DNA from: Vibrio sinaloensis
GTDB lineage: Bacteria; Pseudomonadota; Gammaproteobacteria; Enterobacterales; Vibrionaceae
Assembly (NCBI RefSeq): GCF_023195835.1
Contig: NZ_CP096199.1
Location: 1,674,001-1,738,000, forward strand
Direction of reading: 5' to 3'
Length of the DNA stretch: 64,000 nucleotides
Shown here one piece after another: positions 25,650-34,109 of this stretch. A program made the translations under genes and the position numbers. Each line of letters opens with the position of its first letter. The stretch's first letter is position 1. A model generated the notes under the pieces. That model did not search any database. It was not told the origin of the DNA and was given only the letters and a program-made list of their open reading frames with translations.

Positions 25650-26117
25650 GTGACTAGCAAACACGCATCACTTTTAGTGTTTCTATGCCTAACTTCAAGC
25701 CTGGTATACGCGAACAGCTTTACAGTTAGAGCCTCTATTGACCCTTTCACCGATGAACCAAATGCTGTTTTCGTGTTGCACTCTATAAAAAATACAGCGT
25801 CTCTTTTTCACTACTGTGCTCATGAAAAAGTACACTCTGTCATCGTAGACCACTCTAAACTTCCATTGGATAAACAAATACACGTTGAGGCGAACATAGA
25901 TGGAGGAGTTGTCAATCGGCTGGTTGGCTCTGGAGCAGAGGGGGGAAATAGAGCATATTTACTAGATGACGAAGGTTTACTGGCAGACGAGATGATGGAC
26001 GGAAATTGGATGGTTCTAAGAGTTGATGGCCGCGATAATATGTATGCGCAACACACATTTAGTTTGGTTGGTGTCCGCGCAGCGATTCGAGAAGTTCTCA
26101 CAACATGCCAGAAGTAG
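25650..26117 (+). CDS. Hypothetical exported protein
   Basis: A 155-residue protein that starts at GTG 25650, eight bases after GGAGGAG, with a signal peptide (TSKHASLLVFLCLTSSLVYA). The mature part is probably a beta-rich periplasmic domain (FTVRASIDPFTDEPNAVFVLHS, ENYHY-type polar strands, LVGVRAAIREVLTTC); single Cys residues at FHYCAHEK and near the C-terminus could form a disulfide. A longer ORF beginning ATG 25629 starts inside the ribosome-binding site and is rejected. No family recognised. Confidence 0.65.
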   Translation: MTSKHASLLVFLCLTSSLVYANSFTVRASIDPFTDEPNAVFVLHSIKNTASLFHYCAHEKVHSVIVDHSKLPLDKQIHVEANIDGGVVNRLVGSGAEGGNRAYLLDDEGLLADEMMDGNWMVLRVDGRDNMYAQHTFSLVGVRAAIREVLTTCQK

Positions 26118-26271
26118 CATTCTAAGCGTGCGCTAACCAAGCTCACATTAAACGTGATCTTAGTCCGCTGCTCTTCTCGGAGCACATGGAGTGACGTCTC
26201 TATTCCATTATCTCTGCTTAATAGATGAAGATTCGATCTCGCTTTCGGCTTCAACCACCAAACCACTTAGT

Positions 26272-27177
26272 TTAACCACAAGTCACCCGATCGCGACCCA
26301 ATCTCTTGGAGCGGTACATAGCTTCGTCCGCTCTTGAGAGGATACTTTTGATGTCAGTGTCGTCAGGGGTGACTTCTGTCACGCCGATGCTAACCGTGAG
26401 TGGGACGCGATACTGTTCGATTTTCAACGGGCTGTCGGCCAGGCTCAATCGTAGCTTTTCTGCCACCAGCCGTGCTGTTTGGGTATCGATATCAAACAAA
26501 ATTGCAGCAAATTCTTCACCGCCAATCCGTCCAAAACCATCACTATGTTTGAGTTGGCCAAATAGCCGCTGGGCGACCATTCGAATCGCCTCATCGCCAA
26601 CATTATGCCCCATGGTATCGTTAACCGCTTTAAAGCGATCAATGTCGATCATCAGTACCGAGAAATGACGGCCGCCCTCGCGAAAGTTGTCTAGCGCCGT
26701 AATGAGTGACTCTGTGAATACGCGTCGATTTGATATGCCGGTTAAATCATCTTTCTCAGAGAGCTTTTTTAGCCGCTGCTCAAGCAAATGTCTTTCAGTG
26801 ATATTTTTCGCGGTCCAGACCACTGTACGCTCGCCACTTTGCTGTAAAGGCAGAGGTTTAATCACGCCTTCAAACCAAAGTTCATCGACAATGGCCATCC
26901 CCTCTGGCAATTCAATCATATTATCGATATCAAACTTATAGCGCACCACTTGGGTTTGATTGCTATCCAGTGCGGCTTGAATGTAGTGATGGAATTGTTT
27001 GGCCATATCAGGTGGGGCGACATCATACAAAGAACGACCAATGAAAGGCTTGCAGTCAAAGCCGGTGGCGCTCTCTTCGCCACCAAACACATCCAAGTAA
27101 ACCCCAGATTTCGAGAAGACGAACACGTAATCGGGCAGAGCATCGAGAACCGTATAATACCGCTGCTTTAAGTCCAT
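26272..27177 (-). CDS. PAS-GGDEF diguanylate cyclase
   Basis: A 301-residue cytoplasmic protein. A PAS domain (about 5-130, ending with the PAC-like ERTVVWTAKNITERHLLEQRL) senses an unknown signal. A GGDEF domain follows with DDLTGISNRRVF, the GGEEF active site at 219-223, DIDRFKAVNDTMGHNVGDEA and the C-terminal SRADEAMYRSKRLGRDRV. The intact motif predicts c-di-GMP synthesis. There is no obvious RxxD inhibitory site just before GGEEF (the residues are SDGFGRIGG). Transcribed alone. Confidence 0.92.
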   Translation of the reverse strand: MDLKQRYYTVLDALPDYVFVFSKSGVYLDVFGGEESATGFDCKPFIGRSLYDVAPPDMAKQFHHYIQAALDSNQTQVVRYKFDIDNMIELPEGMAIVDELWFEGVIKPLPLQQSGERTVVWTAKNITERHLLEQRLKKLSEKDDLTGISNRRVFTESLITALDNFREGGRHFSVLMIDIDRFKAVNDTMGHNVGDEAIRMVAQRLFGQLKHSDGFGRIGGEEFAAILFDIDTQTARLVAEKLRLSLADSPLKIEQYRVPLTVSIGVTEVTPDDTDIKSILSRADEAMYRSKRLGRDRVTCG

Positions 27178-27402
27178 CCCACCACCTCTGACTGAACTTT
27201 CATACTGATAAGCATATCGCTTAAATTCAGATTAACATTAGACAGAGGTCAAATAACTCACCTATTCGGACTAATTCTCGTCTCTCAGGGCTGAAATGAT
27301 CGCACTGTTGCTTTGTAGAGTAAAAACGAATACGGGTTAACAGTGGTCACAGGTACCACCGTGACGTTAAACTGATACTTAAGCCCATCAATATGGAACG
27401 AT

Positions 27403-28431
27403 ATGGACTCAGTGACTCAAGCCGCACTCGGCGCGACCATCGCAGGTGCGATTGCGGGCAAAAATTGTAATGCCAAAGTACTGTTAACAGGCGCTGCGCT
27501 TGGTACGCTGCCCGACTTAGACGTTGTGCTCGATTATGGCGACGCGGTGAGCAACACCATAAAGCATCGAGGCTTTAGTCACTCTCTACTGGTGCTGCCA
27601 CCCTTTGCACTGCTACTTTCGTGGCTGTACTGCAAGCTTCGCCCCGACCACTACTGGTCTTTTAGACGGGTGTTTGCACTTATCGCTGGGGTATTGATTA
27701 CCCATCCTTTACTCGATGCAATGACCACTTACGGCACCCAGCTGCTGTGGCCAATTGAAGGGTACTTTGAAGTGAGCAATATCTTCATTATTGATCCGCT
27801 TTATACCCTCCCCCTACTGGCCGCTTTGATCGTTGCTTTGCTATCGAGGCACCATGCCGGTCGATGGTGCCAAACCATGGTGCTGATTTCGACCCTCTAC
27901 TTAGGTTGGGGCTATGGCGCACAACAAGTGGTCGCCAAGCAGGTCGAGAGTAACCTCGCCACTCAAAACCTGCCCAGCCAAAAGATACTGATCACGCCGA
28001 CACCATTTAATACTGTGTTGTGGCGCGTTGTGGTAATGGGAGATAACCAATATTGGGAAGGCTTGGTGTCGCTGCTTGACCGCGATCCTAACATAGAGTT
28101 TGTCAGTCGACCTGTCGGTCACTGGCCTCTTGAGGAAGAGCCCGAAACCTTAGTCGGCCTTAGAGCCTTTTCTCATCAATACCTCGACGTTAAAGAGCAG
28201 CAAGGGCAATTGATTGTCTCGGATCTTCGCTTAGGTATGGCCAACAACTTAGCGTTTGAGTTTGTGTTCGCCCGCAAGGATCAACAGGGCGAATGGCAGT
28301 TGCTTGAGGCCCCAGAGCGCTACCCGAGCGAGCGTAGTTTTGCCCAGCTAGCCACCTTGTGGCAAAGGTTGAAAGGCGATCAAAGTATCAACGCAAATCT
28401 GCAAAAAGTGGCGAGTCCAATCAGCCAATAG
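27403..28431 (+). CDS. YdjM-type membrane-bound metal-dependent hydrolase
   Basis: A 342-residue inner-membrane protein. The N-terminus MDSVTQAALGATIAGAIAGK with GTLPDLDVVLDYGD and HRGFSHSLLVLPP is the DUF457/YdjM signature; the Asp and His residues of PDLDV and HRGFSHS look like a metal site at the membrane. Four or five helices cover about 60-180, and a soluble C-terminal part follows. E. coli ydjM is under LexA; I find no convincing LexA box here. Substrate unknown. Confidence 0.85.
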   Translation: MDSVTQAALGATIAGAIAGKNCNAKVLLTGAALGTLPDLDVVLDYGDAVSNTIKHRGFSHSLLVLPPFALLLSWLYCKLRPDHYWSFRRVFALIAGVLITHPLLDAMTTYGTQLLWPIEGYFEVSNIFIIDPLYTLPLLAALIVALLSRHHAGRWCQTMVLISTLYLGWGYGAQQVVAKQVESNLATQNLPSQKILITPTPFNTVLWRVVVMGDNQYWEGLVSLLDRDPNIEFVSRPVGHWPLEEEPETLVGLRAFSHQYLDVKEQQGQLIVSDLRLGMANNLAFEFVFARKDQQGEWQLLEAPERYPSERSFAQLATLWQRLKGDQSINANLQKVASPISQ

Positions 28432-28457
28432 TTGCGGTTTTCGCATAAAAGCGTGGT

Positions 28458-28997
28458 TTACTTGATAAGTCGGAGGATTGGCTTAAACGCGGGATCGCGG
28501 CAATCCTCCACCAACTCATACAACGCCATTTCAACACAGGTCGACAATACGCCTAACTGCGCTAGCTTATCCAACGCCCACTGTTTGTGATGGAGTGAGC
28601 GTGACGACACACAATCTTGTACCACTTCTACTCGATAGCCCAGTTCACGCAGGCCAAGCGCCGTTTGATACACACAGATATGCGCTTCAACACCACACAC
28701 CAGCCAGGTCTCAACCTCGATACTTTTAACCGTTTGAACAAATTCAGGCTCAGCACCAGCGTTAAACGCGAACTTTTTAATCGGCGAGTAACCGTCAAGG
28801 TGTTGAGTCAATCTTTGGTCCGTATTCCCGAGTTTGTCTGGATTTTGCTCCAACCAAACTATCGGCAGTGACAAGTGCTTAGCTCCCTGAATCAAGTTAG
28901 CGCAGTTAGCAATCACCTGCTCACTATCTTCGACTAAGCGTGCCAGCTTGCCCTGAACATCGACAATCACTAACCCTGTTTTGCTGCGCTTGAGCAT
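28458..28997 (-). CDS. Isochorismatase-family hydrolase (YcaC-like)
   Basis: A 179-residue cytoplasmic cysteine hydrolase. Catalytic triad candidates are the Asp of LVIVDVQGKL (near 14), a Lys in IKKFAFNAG (near 94) and the nucleophile Cys in WLVCGVEAHICVYQTALGL (near 117). The family cleaves isochorismate, nicotinamide or similar amides and ethers; length and the HICVYQTALGLRELGYRVEVVQDCVSSR block resemble YcaC relatives. Substrate unassigned. It lies 13 bp downstream of the PhzF gene, so probably in the same unit. Confidence 0.85.
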   Translation of the reverse strand: MLKRSKTGLVIVDVQGKLARLVEDSEQVIANCANLIQGAKHLSLPIVWLEQNPDKLGNTDQRLTQHLDGYSPIKKFAFNAGAEPEFVQTVKSIEVETWLVCGVEAHICVYQTALGLRELGYRVEVVQDCVSSRSLHHKQWALDKLAQLGVLSTCVEMALYELVEDCRDPAFKPILRLIK

Positions 28998-29010
28998 ATC
29001 TTCTCCTTAA

Positions 29011-29913
29011 TTACTCCAACAGTTCTACCTGGCGTCGTTCCATCACTTTGCCATAGCCACCAGCCATCAAACCAGTTATTTCGCCGTTCTTAAGGGTCAA
29101 CTCGACGTTGATAATACTTGGTGAAGCAGGCTGCATGTGCTCACCTTGACGAATATCCAACTTGGATTTTTTTAGCTTGAGCACATCAAACAGGTAACAA
29201 GCGAGCGGTCCTGCCGCCATACCTGTTGCAGCCTCTTCCTCGATGGCGAAACGTGGAGCGAACATACGTGTTGTCGCATCAGCATAGGTGATATCTGGAG
29301 TAAAGACATAAACCCCCACCAAGTCTAATTGATGACTGATCTGCTCGATTTGGGCAAAATCTGGTTCAATAGAAGCTAAAGCCTCAGCGCTATCCACGGC
29401 AACCACGATAAAACTGTTGCCGGTGTTCACTTTTGCCATTGGGGCTTCGGATAGCAAATCATCGCAGGTCAGGTTTAAGGCGCGTAATACATCCTGATCA
29501 GATACACCTTGTACCTGCCATTCATTGGCAAACGAGTAGCTTGGGGCAAGTTGTTCCATGTAAGCGGCCCCTTGCTTGACTATGACTTTACGCGGTCCGT
29601 CGACCGTCTCCTTACTGGTCTCGCCATCTTCGACTAAGCCTTTCGAAGCAAGATAGGAAAACGCAGCTATCGTCGCGTGGCCGCAATGCGCAATGCGACG
29701 ATTGGGCGTAAAGAAATCGAGTTTGAACCCTTCACTTAACGATGAAGAAACAAAGGCGGTCTCAGACAACCCGACCTTTGCTGCGATCGATAACATCTGC
29801 TGTTCGCTGTATTGATCGGCGTTGAGCACCACCCCTGCCGGGTTACCGCCTTGGTTGTGTGCGACAAACCCATTCACCACGTTGACATCGACAATTAAAT
29901 GATTATTTTTCAT
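29011..29913 (-). CDS. PhzF-family isomerase/epimerase
   Basis: A 301-residue cytoplasmic protein with the two-lobed diaminopimelate-epimerase fold. Motifs: DVNVVNGFVAHNQGGNPAGVVL, LSETAFV (catalytic Glu region), FFTPNRRIAHCGHATIAAF and EEEAATGMAAGPLACYL. I start it at 29913 behind AAGGAATAGTAGAG; a further nine codons upstream stay open. No phenazine genes lie nearby, so the substrate is unknown. Divergent from a LysR regulator that probably controls it. Confidence 0.88.
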   Translation of the reverse strand: MKNNHLIVDVNVVNGFVAHNQGGNPAGVVLNADQYSEQQMLSIAAKVGLSETAFVSSSLSEGFKLDFFTPNRRIAHCGHATIAAFSYLASKGLVEDGETSKETVDGPRKVIVKQGAAYMEQLAPSYSFANEWQVQGVSDQDVLRALNLTCDDLLSEAPMAKVNTGNSFIVVAVDSAEALASIEPDFAQIEQISHQLDLVGVYVFTPDITYADATTRMFAPRFAIEEEAATGMAAGPLACYLFDVLKLKKSKLDIRQGEHMQPASPSIINVELTLKNGEITGLMAGGYGKVMERRQVELLE

Positions 29914-29975
29914 CTCTACTATTCCTTGTTTAGTTGCCACTTGCCAATAATAAAGAGATCAAACTATCATTATCC

Positions 29976-29993
29976 ACTCATATACAAATGAGT
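29976..29993. promoter_or_regulatory. Candidate LysR-type operator between phzF-like and lysR genes
   Basis: ACTCATATACAAATGAGT is a perfect 6-bp inverted repeat with a 6-bp centre and contains the T-N11-A pattern of LysR boxes. It lies 8 bp before the lysR start at 30001, in the 87-bp divergent gap. Confidence 0.5.
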
Positions 29994-30000
29994 TTAATTC

Positions 30001-30894
30001 ATGAATGAGAGCCAACTTAATCGACTCACACAAGCAGCGCCCATGTTGGCTGCGATCGCGCGTGAGCTGAGCTTTACTCGCGCGGCCGAACAACTGGGGA
30101 TACAGCAATCTGCGGTGAGCCATCGAATACGTACGCTCGAGCAAACACTTGGACTGCGCCTGTTTGAGCGTACGACTCGTGAGTTGCGGTTAACGCCAGC
30201 TGGAAAAATCGTGTGTGATGCAGCCCAGCAAGCAGTCGCGATTTGGCCTAAGGCTCTTGAGCAGCTCACACGCTTAGATGCACAAGAGCAAATTCGCCTA
30301 TCGGTATCTTCTTCATTAGCAATGAAATGGCTGATCCCACAACTTAGCAGTTGTGCACAATTTGGCCTATCGATAGCGCTTAATGTTGAAGATCAGCACA
30401 GCGACTTTTCGCTCGGAAACATCGATGCCGCAATCCGGTTTGGTACTGGGCCTTATCCCGGCTTACATACAGTTCATTTGTGTCATAGTCAGATGCAGCC
30501 TGTCATCAGCCCACGTCTAATTGAGCAACCTAGCGCCCAGAGCGAAGAGATCTTTAGCCACTTTGCGTTGCTTTCAGATCGACGAGGTGAACGCGACGGA
30601 ACTCAGTTCTACTGGGGTCACTATTTCGAACAAATAAATTTAGGCACCAAACACTCACCTGAGCAGGTGTTTTTTGACCGCGCCGACCTTATGCTCCAAG
30701 CCGCGATTAACGGGTTAGGCATTGGGCTGGGTCGCACCTTGCTGATTGAAGAAGATCTTAAGTCAGGGTTTCTTTCTTGTGTCGGCCCGAAGGTCAAGAC
30801 AGACGCCAGCTATTGGTTAGTCAGTACACCAGACTTTGCTCAAACCGAACGCCACGCTCAACTGAGGCATTGGTTAAAGTCTTTGCTAAGTTAG
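30001..30894 (+). CDS. LysR-family transcriptional regulator
   Basis: A 297-residue regulator. The winged helix-turn-helix is at 17-65 (LAAIARELSFTRAAEQLGIQQSAVSHRIRTLEQTLGLRLFERTTRELRLT, read in parts), followed by a linker helix and a periplasmic-binding-like effector domain. The style (SFTRAAEQLGIQQSAVSHRI, DAAIRFGTGPYPGLHT) resembles the GcvA/AmpR branch. It is divergent from the PhzF-like gene by 87 bp with an inverted repeat between, so that gene is the likely target. A hairpin GTCAACTC/GAGTTGAC (30926-30946) follows the stop. Confidence 0.9.
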   Translation: MNESQLNRLTQAAPMLAAIARELSFTRAAEQLGIQQSAVSHRIRTLEQTLGLRLFERTTRELRLTPAGKIVCDAAQQAVAIWPKALEQLTRLDAQEQIRLSVSSSLAMKWLIPQLSSCAQFGLSIALNVEDQHSDFSLGNIDAAIRFGTGPYPGLHTVHLCHSQMQPVISPRLIEQPSAQSEEIFSHFALLSDRRGERDGTQFYWGHYFEQINLGTKHSPEQVFFDRADLMLQAAINGLGIGLGRTLLIEEDLKSGFLSCVGPKVKTDASYWLVSTPDFAQTERHAQLRHWLKSLLS

Positions 30895-30974
30895 CATTGG
30901 CGCTATATCTGTAGCCAGAGCTTGAGTCAACTCATCACGAGTTGACCCTTAGCACTTTAAAGCGTTTTCGATGA

Positions 30975-31075
30975 TAGCGAACTAAAACACCACGTCGGCG
31001 ACACTCCATCCAAACTTGTCGCACAGTCGTTGTAGCTGCGTTCGATCAGCGTGAGTTTGACTCTCCAACCACTGC
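30975..31075 (-). pseudogene. Displaced 3' end of the lysR gene at 34016 (101-bp repeat copy)
   Basis: This segment is identical to 34009-34109 except for one base (offset 3034 bp). On the minus strand it encodes the last 30 or so residues of that regulator (from QWLE through RTQLQRLCDKFGWSVADVVF) and its stop. There is no upstream LysR sequence attached; beyond 31075 the frame runs into unrelated sequence with a stop at about 31110. It marks the far boundary of the 2.9-kb block 31076-34008. Confidence 0.9.
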
Positions 31076-31636
31076 GCTACAAGGATTCCTTCAATATCAC
31101 CCTCAACCACGTTTCAACTTTCTACAAGCCCGTTGATGAAGTCTTCATTGCCTCAAATCACATATTGCTTTAGATTATCCCAAAACGGTTTGCATAGGCC
31201 AAATAGTAAAAAATCCTGATATTTCTATCTAGGTATACTTAGTTGTTCGCTATCAAATAGTGCAAGTGTTTGACTAACTGCCAAACACACTTGAGTATCT
31301 TCTTCTTAAACAATGATTACGTGACAACTTCCCTATTGGTATTCTTCAGCACTAATGACCAAGGCAGCTTTATACCTCCCTTAAAGCAGATAATCTCTCC
31401 AATAATTTACGATTTAATCTTTCAGCAGAACCCCCCTTTAACTGCCGTATGCCGTTACTCAATTTTCCCTGTGGAGTTTCTATCAACAGTAACACTGGTT
31501 CCTATAAAAATGACCTAACCAAATAGCTAGGCCATTTCTCTCTAAAAGCAAAAAAACAATACCTGACCATTTTCAAAAAGCACTTGGAGACATTCTTGCC
31601 AAAGCCACTAATTGCTCTTTTCACTTTGTGGATGAT
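31076..31636. other. Gene-poor, degenerate stretch inside the inserted block
   Basis: About 560 bp without a convincing gene. On the minus strand at 31076-31200 a frame fused to the lysR remnant reads GDIEGILVAQWLE and, beyond one stop, EDFINGLVES, which looks like the remains of a coding sequence interrupted by stops. The plus-strand ORF 31270-31518 has no Shine-Dalgarno, odd composition and no family. A weak inverted repeat (AAATAGC/GCCATTT) lies at 31521-31537. The stretch is more A+T-rich than its surroundings by eye. Confidence 0.5.
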
Positions 31637-32845
31637 TTAAAAGCTGTAGCCAATGCCTGCACCAGCAACAAAGTCTTTTTGATTATGTTTCCCTTGTGCG
31701 TAAGAGCCACTCGCTTTGAGAGACCACTGGTTGTTCTCTCCGAACGATGAAGTTACACCGATAGCAAGTGCATTTGATCCATTGAAGTGGCCCATGGCTG
31801 CACCAACTGTTGTTCTGCCCGGTACTAGAGGTAAGTTAGCCATAGCGGCAACGCCTGCGATACCATTCGACATTTTGCCTTCGTTTTCGTTGATGCGTTG
31901 CGCTTGTTGGTTGAAGCTCTGCTCAAGGCTATCAATACGTGCGTTATTACTTACGGCATATGCCTCTACATTTTTGTTGAAAATTTCTTGCTGACCAGCA
32001 GCTCGTTCAATGGCGCCATTGAATTGTTCTTGTTCAGCAGACGCTTCCACAATAACTCTTTCCGCGGCTTGGTTTTCACTATCAATACGCTTGATCGCAT
32101 CTTTGTTATTGTCGATGTCTCGACGATTACCTGCACGTTCTTGGTCAGCAACCTTAGAGCCTTTCTCCAACTCATCTACACGGCCTTTAGTGGCATCAAT
32201 TTCAGTTTTGTTGTTCGTGATATTGCCTTCGTTCCGATTGATACGGTGATTCTGTTCTTTGTTTACTTGATCTTGCGCCGTTTTGTTCTGCTCAATTGCT
32301 TTACGGTTGTCTTCAATATTCTGACCATTTTTGTCGATGTCTCGACGATTGCCTGCACGTTCTTGGTCAGCAACCTTTGAGCCTTTCTCCAACTCATCTA
32401 CACGGCCTTTAGTGGCATCAATTTCAGTTTTGTTGTTCGTGATATTGCCTTCGTTCCGATTGATACGGTGATTCTGTTCTTTGTTTACTTGATCTTGCGC
32501 CGTTTTGTTCTGCTCAATTGCTTTACGGTTGTCTTCAATATTCTGACCATTGTTGTCGATGTCTCGACGATTGCCTGCACGCTCTTGGTCAGCAACCTTA
32601 GAGCCTTTCTCCAACTCATCTACACGGCCTTTAGTGGCATCAATTTCAGTTTTGTTGTTCGTGATATTACCTTCGTTCCGATTGATACGGTGATTTTGTT
32701 CTTTGTTTACTTGATCTTGCTCCGTTTTGTTCAGCTCAACTGGAGTGCGAGTATTTCCATCGGTTCTAGTTTCTAGTCCTGACGCAAATACTGTTCCAGT
32801 TGAAAGCATCACTAACAGTGACAAAGCAATAGTTCGTTTTTTCAT
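31637..32845 (-). CDS. Trimeric autotransporter (YadA-type) with 74-residue stalk repeats
   Basis: A 402-residue outer-membrane protein from ATG 32845 (MKKRTIALSLLVMLSTGTVFA, signal peptide). The passenger is almost entirely coiled-coil stalk: two full and one shortened copy of a 74-residue unit (from residue 39), then a degenerate coiled coil (QAAERVIVEASAEQEQFNGAI...). The units carry I-x-x-N heptads (INRN, ITNN, IDNN, IEDN, IEQN), the Asn-in-the-core layers typical of trimeric autotransporters. The C-terminal 75 residues (GIAGVAAMANLPLVPGRTTVG, GSNALAIGVTSSF, VAGAGIGYSF) form the YadA anchor that makes one third of a 12-stranded barrel. No head domain is visible, unlike most adhesins. Divergent from the LysR gene at 33065. 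Confidence 0.9.
   Translation of the reverse strand: MKKRTIALSLLVMLSTGTVFASGLETRTDGNTRTPVELNKTEQDQVNKEQNHRINRNEGNITNNKTEIDATKGRVDELEKGSKVADQERAGNRRDIDNNGQNIEDNRKAIEQNKTAQDQVNKEQNHRINRNEGNITNNKTEIDATKGRVDELEKGSKVADQERAGNRRDIDKNGQNIEDNRKAIEQNKTAQDQVNKEQNHRINRNEGNITNNKTEIDATKGRVDELEKGSKVADQERAGNRRDIDNNKDAIKRIDSENQAAERVIVEASAEQEQFNGAIERAAGQQEIFNKNVEAYAVSNNARIDSLEQSFNQQAQRINENEGKMSNGIAGVAAMANLPLVPGRTTVGAAMGHFNGSNALAIGVTSSFGENNQWSLKASGSYAQGKHNQKDFVAGAGIGYSF
32105..32731 (-). repeat. 222-bp tandem repeats in the autotransporter stalk
   Basis: Units at 32510-32731, 32288-32509 and a shortened 32105-32287. The period is exactly 222 bp (74 codons), as shown by the block GATATTRCCTTCGTTCCG recurring at 222-bp steps. 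Copies differ at only a handful of bases, so the number can change by recombination or slippage, shortening or lengthening the stalk by 74 residues at a time. Confidence 0.93.
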
Positions 32846-33064
32846 GTTACTTATCTCAGTGTTGGCCACCTTGGCTCATCAATTTGTTCTTCATGTACAA
32901 AGATGAAAAGTAAGAGGCAATTCTGAGTAATCATTCAGCTGGCCTCCGTCGCGACTCGAAAAGTAACTTAGTGTGCATTTCAAAAAAAATTCCAATAAGC
33001 GGACTTACTCCGTTTATACTTGTGCCATGACATTGCGATGACAAATCTTTGGCTGGAGAAATAA

Positions 33065-33967
33065 GTGAACATATCGATTGACCAAGCGACGGCATTTGTT
33101 CATTCAGCAGATGAATTGAGTTTTAAACGCGCCGCACAGATACTTAATAAGCATCCGTCCACAGTGGCAGATTTGGTGAAAAATTTAGAGCTCGAACTTG
33201 GGTTAGAACTATTTACCAGAAGTGTAAGAAAGCTGGCCTTAACCAAGGCTGGGCACGAGTTATATGACTATACACTTACCTTAGTTGAAGATAAGTACCG
33301 CCTAGAAAATAAAGCCAAATCTCTATTGAATAACACTAAAGGGTCGTTAACTATTGCCTGTGACAATAGTATTAAATCTTTACCTCTGGCTCAGGCGATA
33401 CAACCACTTTATAACAATAAAGAGATTCTCGACTTCAGCATTCTAACTGGTGAACCTATAGATGTTGTGAACTGGGTGATAAACGGACGAGCGGATTTAG
33501 CACTTTCTGTCGCAGGCAGCACCAACTCATTCACCAAAACTATCATTCAGAATGTGCTTATTTTTGACATCGTCAATGTTATGTCAATTAATCACAAACA
33601 ATTCAAAAAAGACATGACTCGCCGGGAACTACATCGTATTACACAAATCAGCTATGCATCGCTTAAAGATAGTGCAGATGAAAAATGGCACAATCTCAGT
33701 CGAGAAATAATATTCACAAATGACAGGGATACGCTTCTTCAAATGGTTGAGTTGGGGATGGGATGGGCAAGAATTCCTAGCTTTACTTTCGCCACGTTAG
33801 ACAACGATTGTATAGCTAAAATATCTATCAATGGATTAGTAGCAGAGCCGTGGACGATTGATAGCATTATTCTGCCGTCACACCAAAACGAAAGTAATAT
33901 TAATAAGTTTCTCGCCAACCTAAAATCAGAGTACGCGAGGATAATGCAATCGATTGGAGCCAACTAA
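33065..33967 (+). CDS. LysR-family regulator of the inserted block
   Basis: A 300-residue regulator with the N-terminal winged helix (SFKRAAQILNKHPSTVADLVKNLELELGLELFTRSVRKLALTKAG in parts) and an effector domain (NGRADLALSVAGS, MVELGMGWARIPSF). It is richer in Lys, Asn and Ile than the LysR proteins on either side, in line with the A+T-rich DNA around it, a sign of transfer. It is divergent from the trimeric autotransporter by 219 bp, so it is the obvious candidate to control that gene. Confidence 0.9.
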   Translation: MNISIDQATAFVHSADELSFKRAAQILNKHPSTVADLVKNLELELGLELFTRSVRKLALTKAGHELYDYTLTLVEDKYRLENKAKSLLNNTKGSLTIACDNSIKSLPLAQAIQPLYNNKEILDFSILTGEPIDVVNWVINGRADLALSVAGSTNSFTKTIIQNVLIFDIVNVMSINHKQFKKDMTRRELHRITQISYASLKDSADEKWHNLSREIIFTNDRDTLLQMVELGMGWARIPSFTFATLDNDCIAKISINGLVAEPWTIDSIILPSHQNESNINKFLANLKSEYARIMQSIGAN

Positions 33968-33975
33968 CAGAAATT

Positions 33976-33999
33976 AAAGGCACCAAGCCTTGCCTTTTA
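33976..33999. terminator. Hairpin between the convergent lysR genes
   Basis: Stem AAAGGCA/TGCCTTT with an eight-base loop. The plus-strand copy ends TTTTACC and the minus-strand copy AATTTC. It lies between the stop at 33967 and the repeat at 34009 and may serve both genes. Confidence 0.55.
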
Positions 34000-34008
34000 C
34001 CAGAATGC

Positions 34009-34109
34009 TAGCGAACTAAAACACCACGTCGGCGACACTCCATCCAAACTTGTCGCACAGTCGTTGTAGCTGCGTTCGATCAGCGTGAGTTTGATTCTCC
34101 AACCACTGC
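34009..34109. repeat. 101-bp direct repeat, copy inside the intact lysR gene
   Basis: Contains the last 94 bp of the lysR coding sequence at 34016 plus 7 bp after it. It is matched by 30975-31075 in the same orientation with one mismatch. The two copies enclose the autotransporter/LysR block. Confidence 0.93.

Noticed and set aside
27300..27402. LexA site before the YdjM-type gene
   Set aside because: Closest match CTGTTGCTTTGTAGAG lacks the CAG half-site.
31270..31518. 82-codon plus-strand ORF in the inserted block
   Set aside because: No Shine-Dalgarno, unnatural composition and no family resemblance; likely chance in A+T-rich DNA.
31898..32776. Plus-strand ORFs of 100-160 codons across the autotransporter repeats
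   Set aside because: They arise from the repeat period on the antisense strand and carry the same 222-bp repetition; no ribosome sites.
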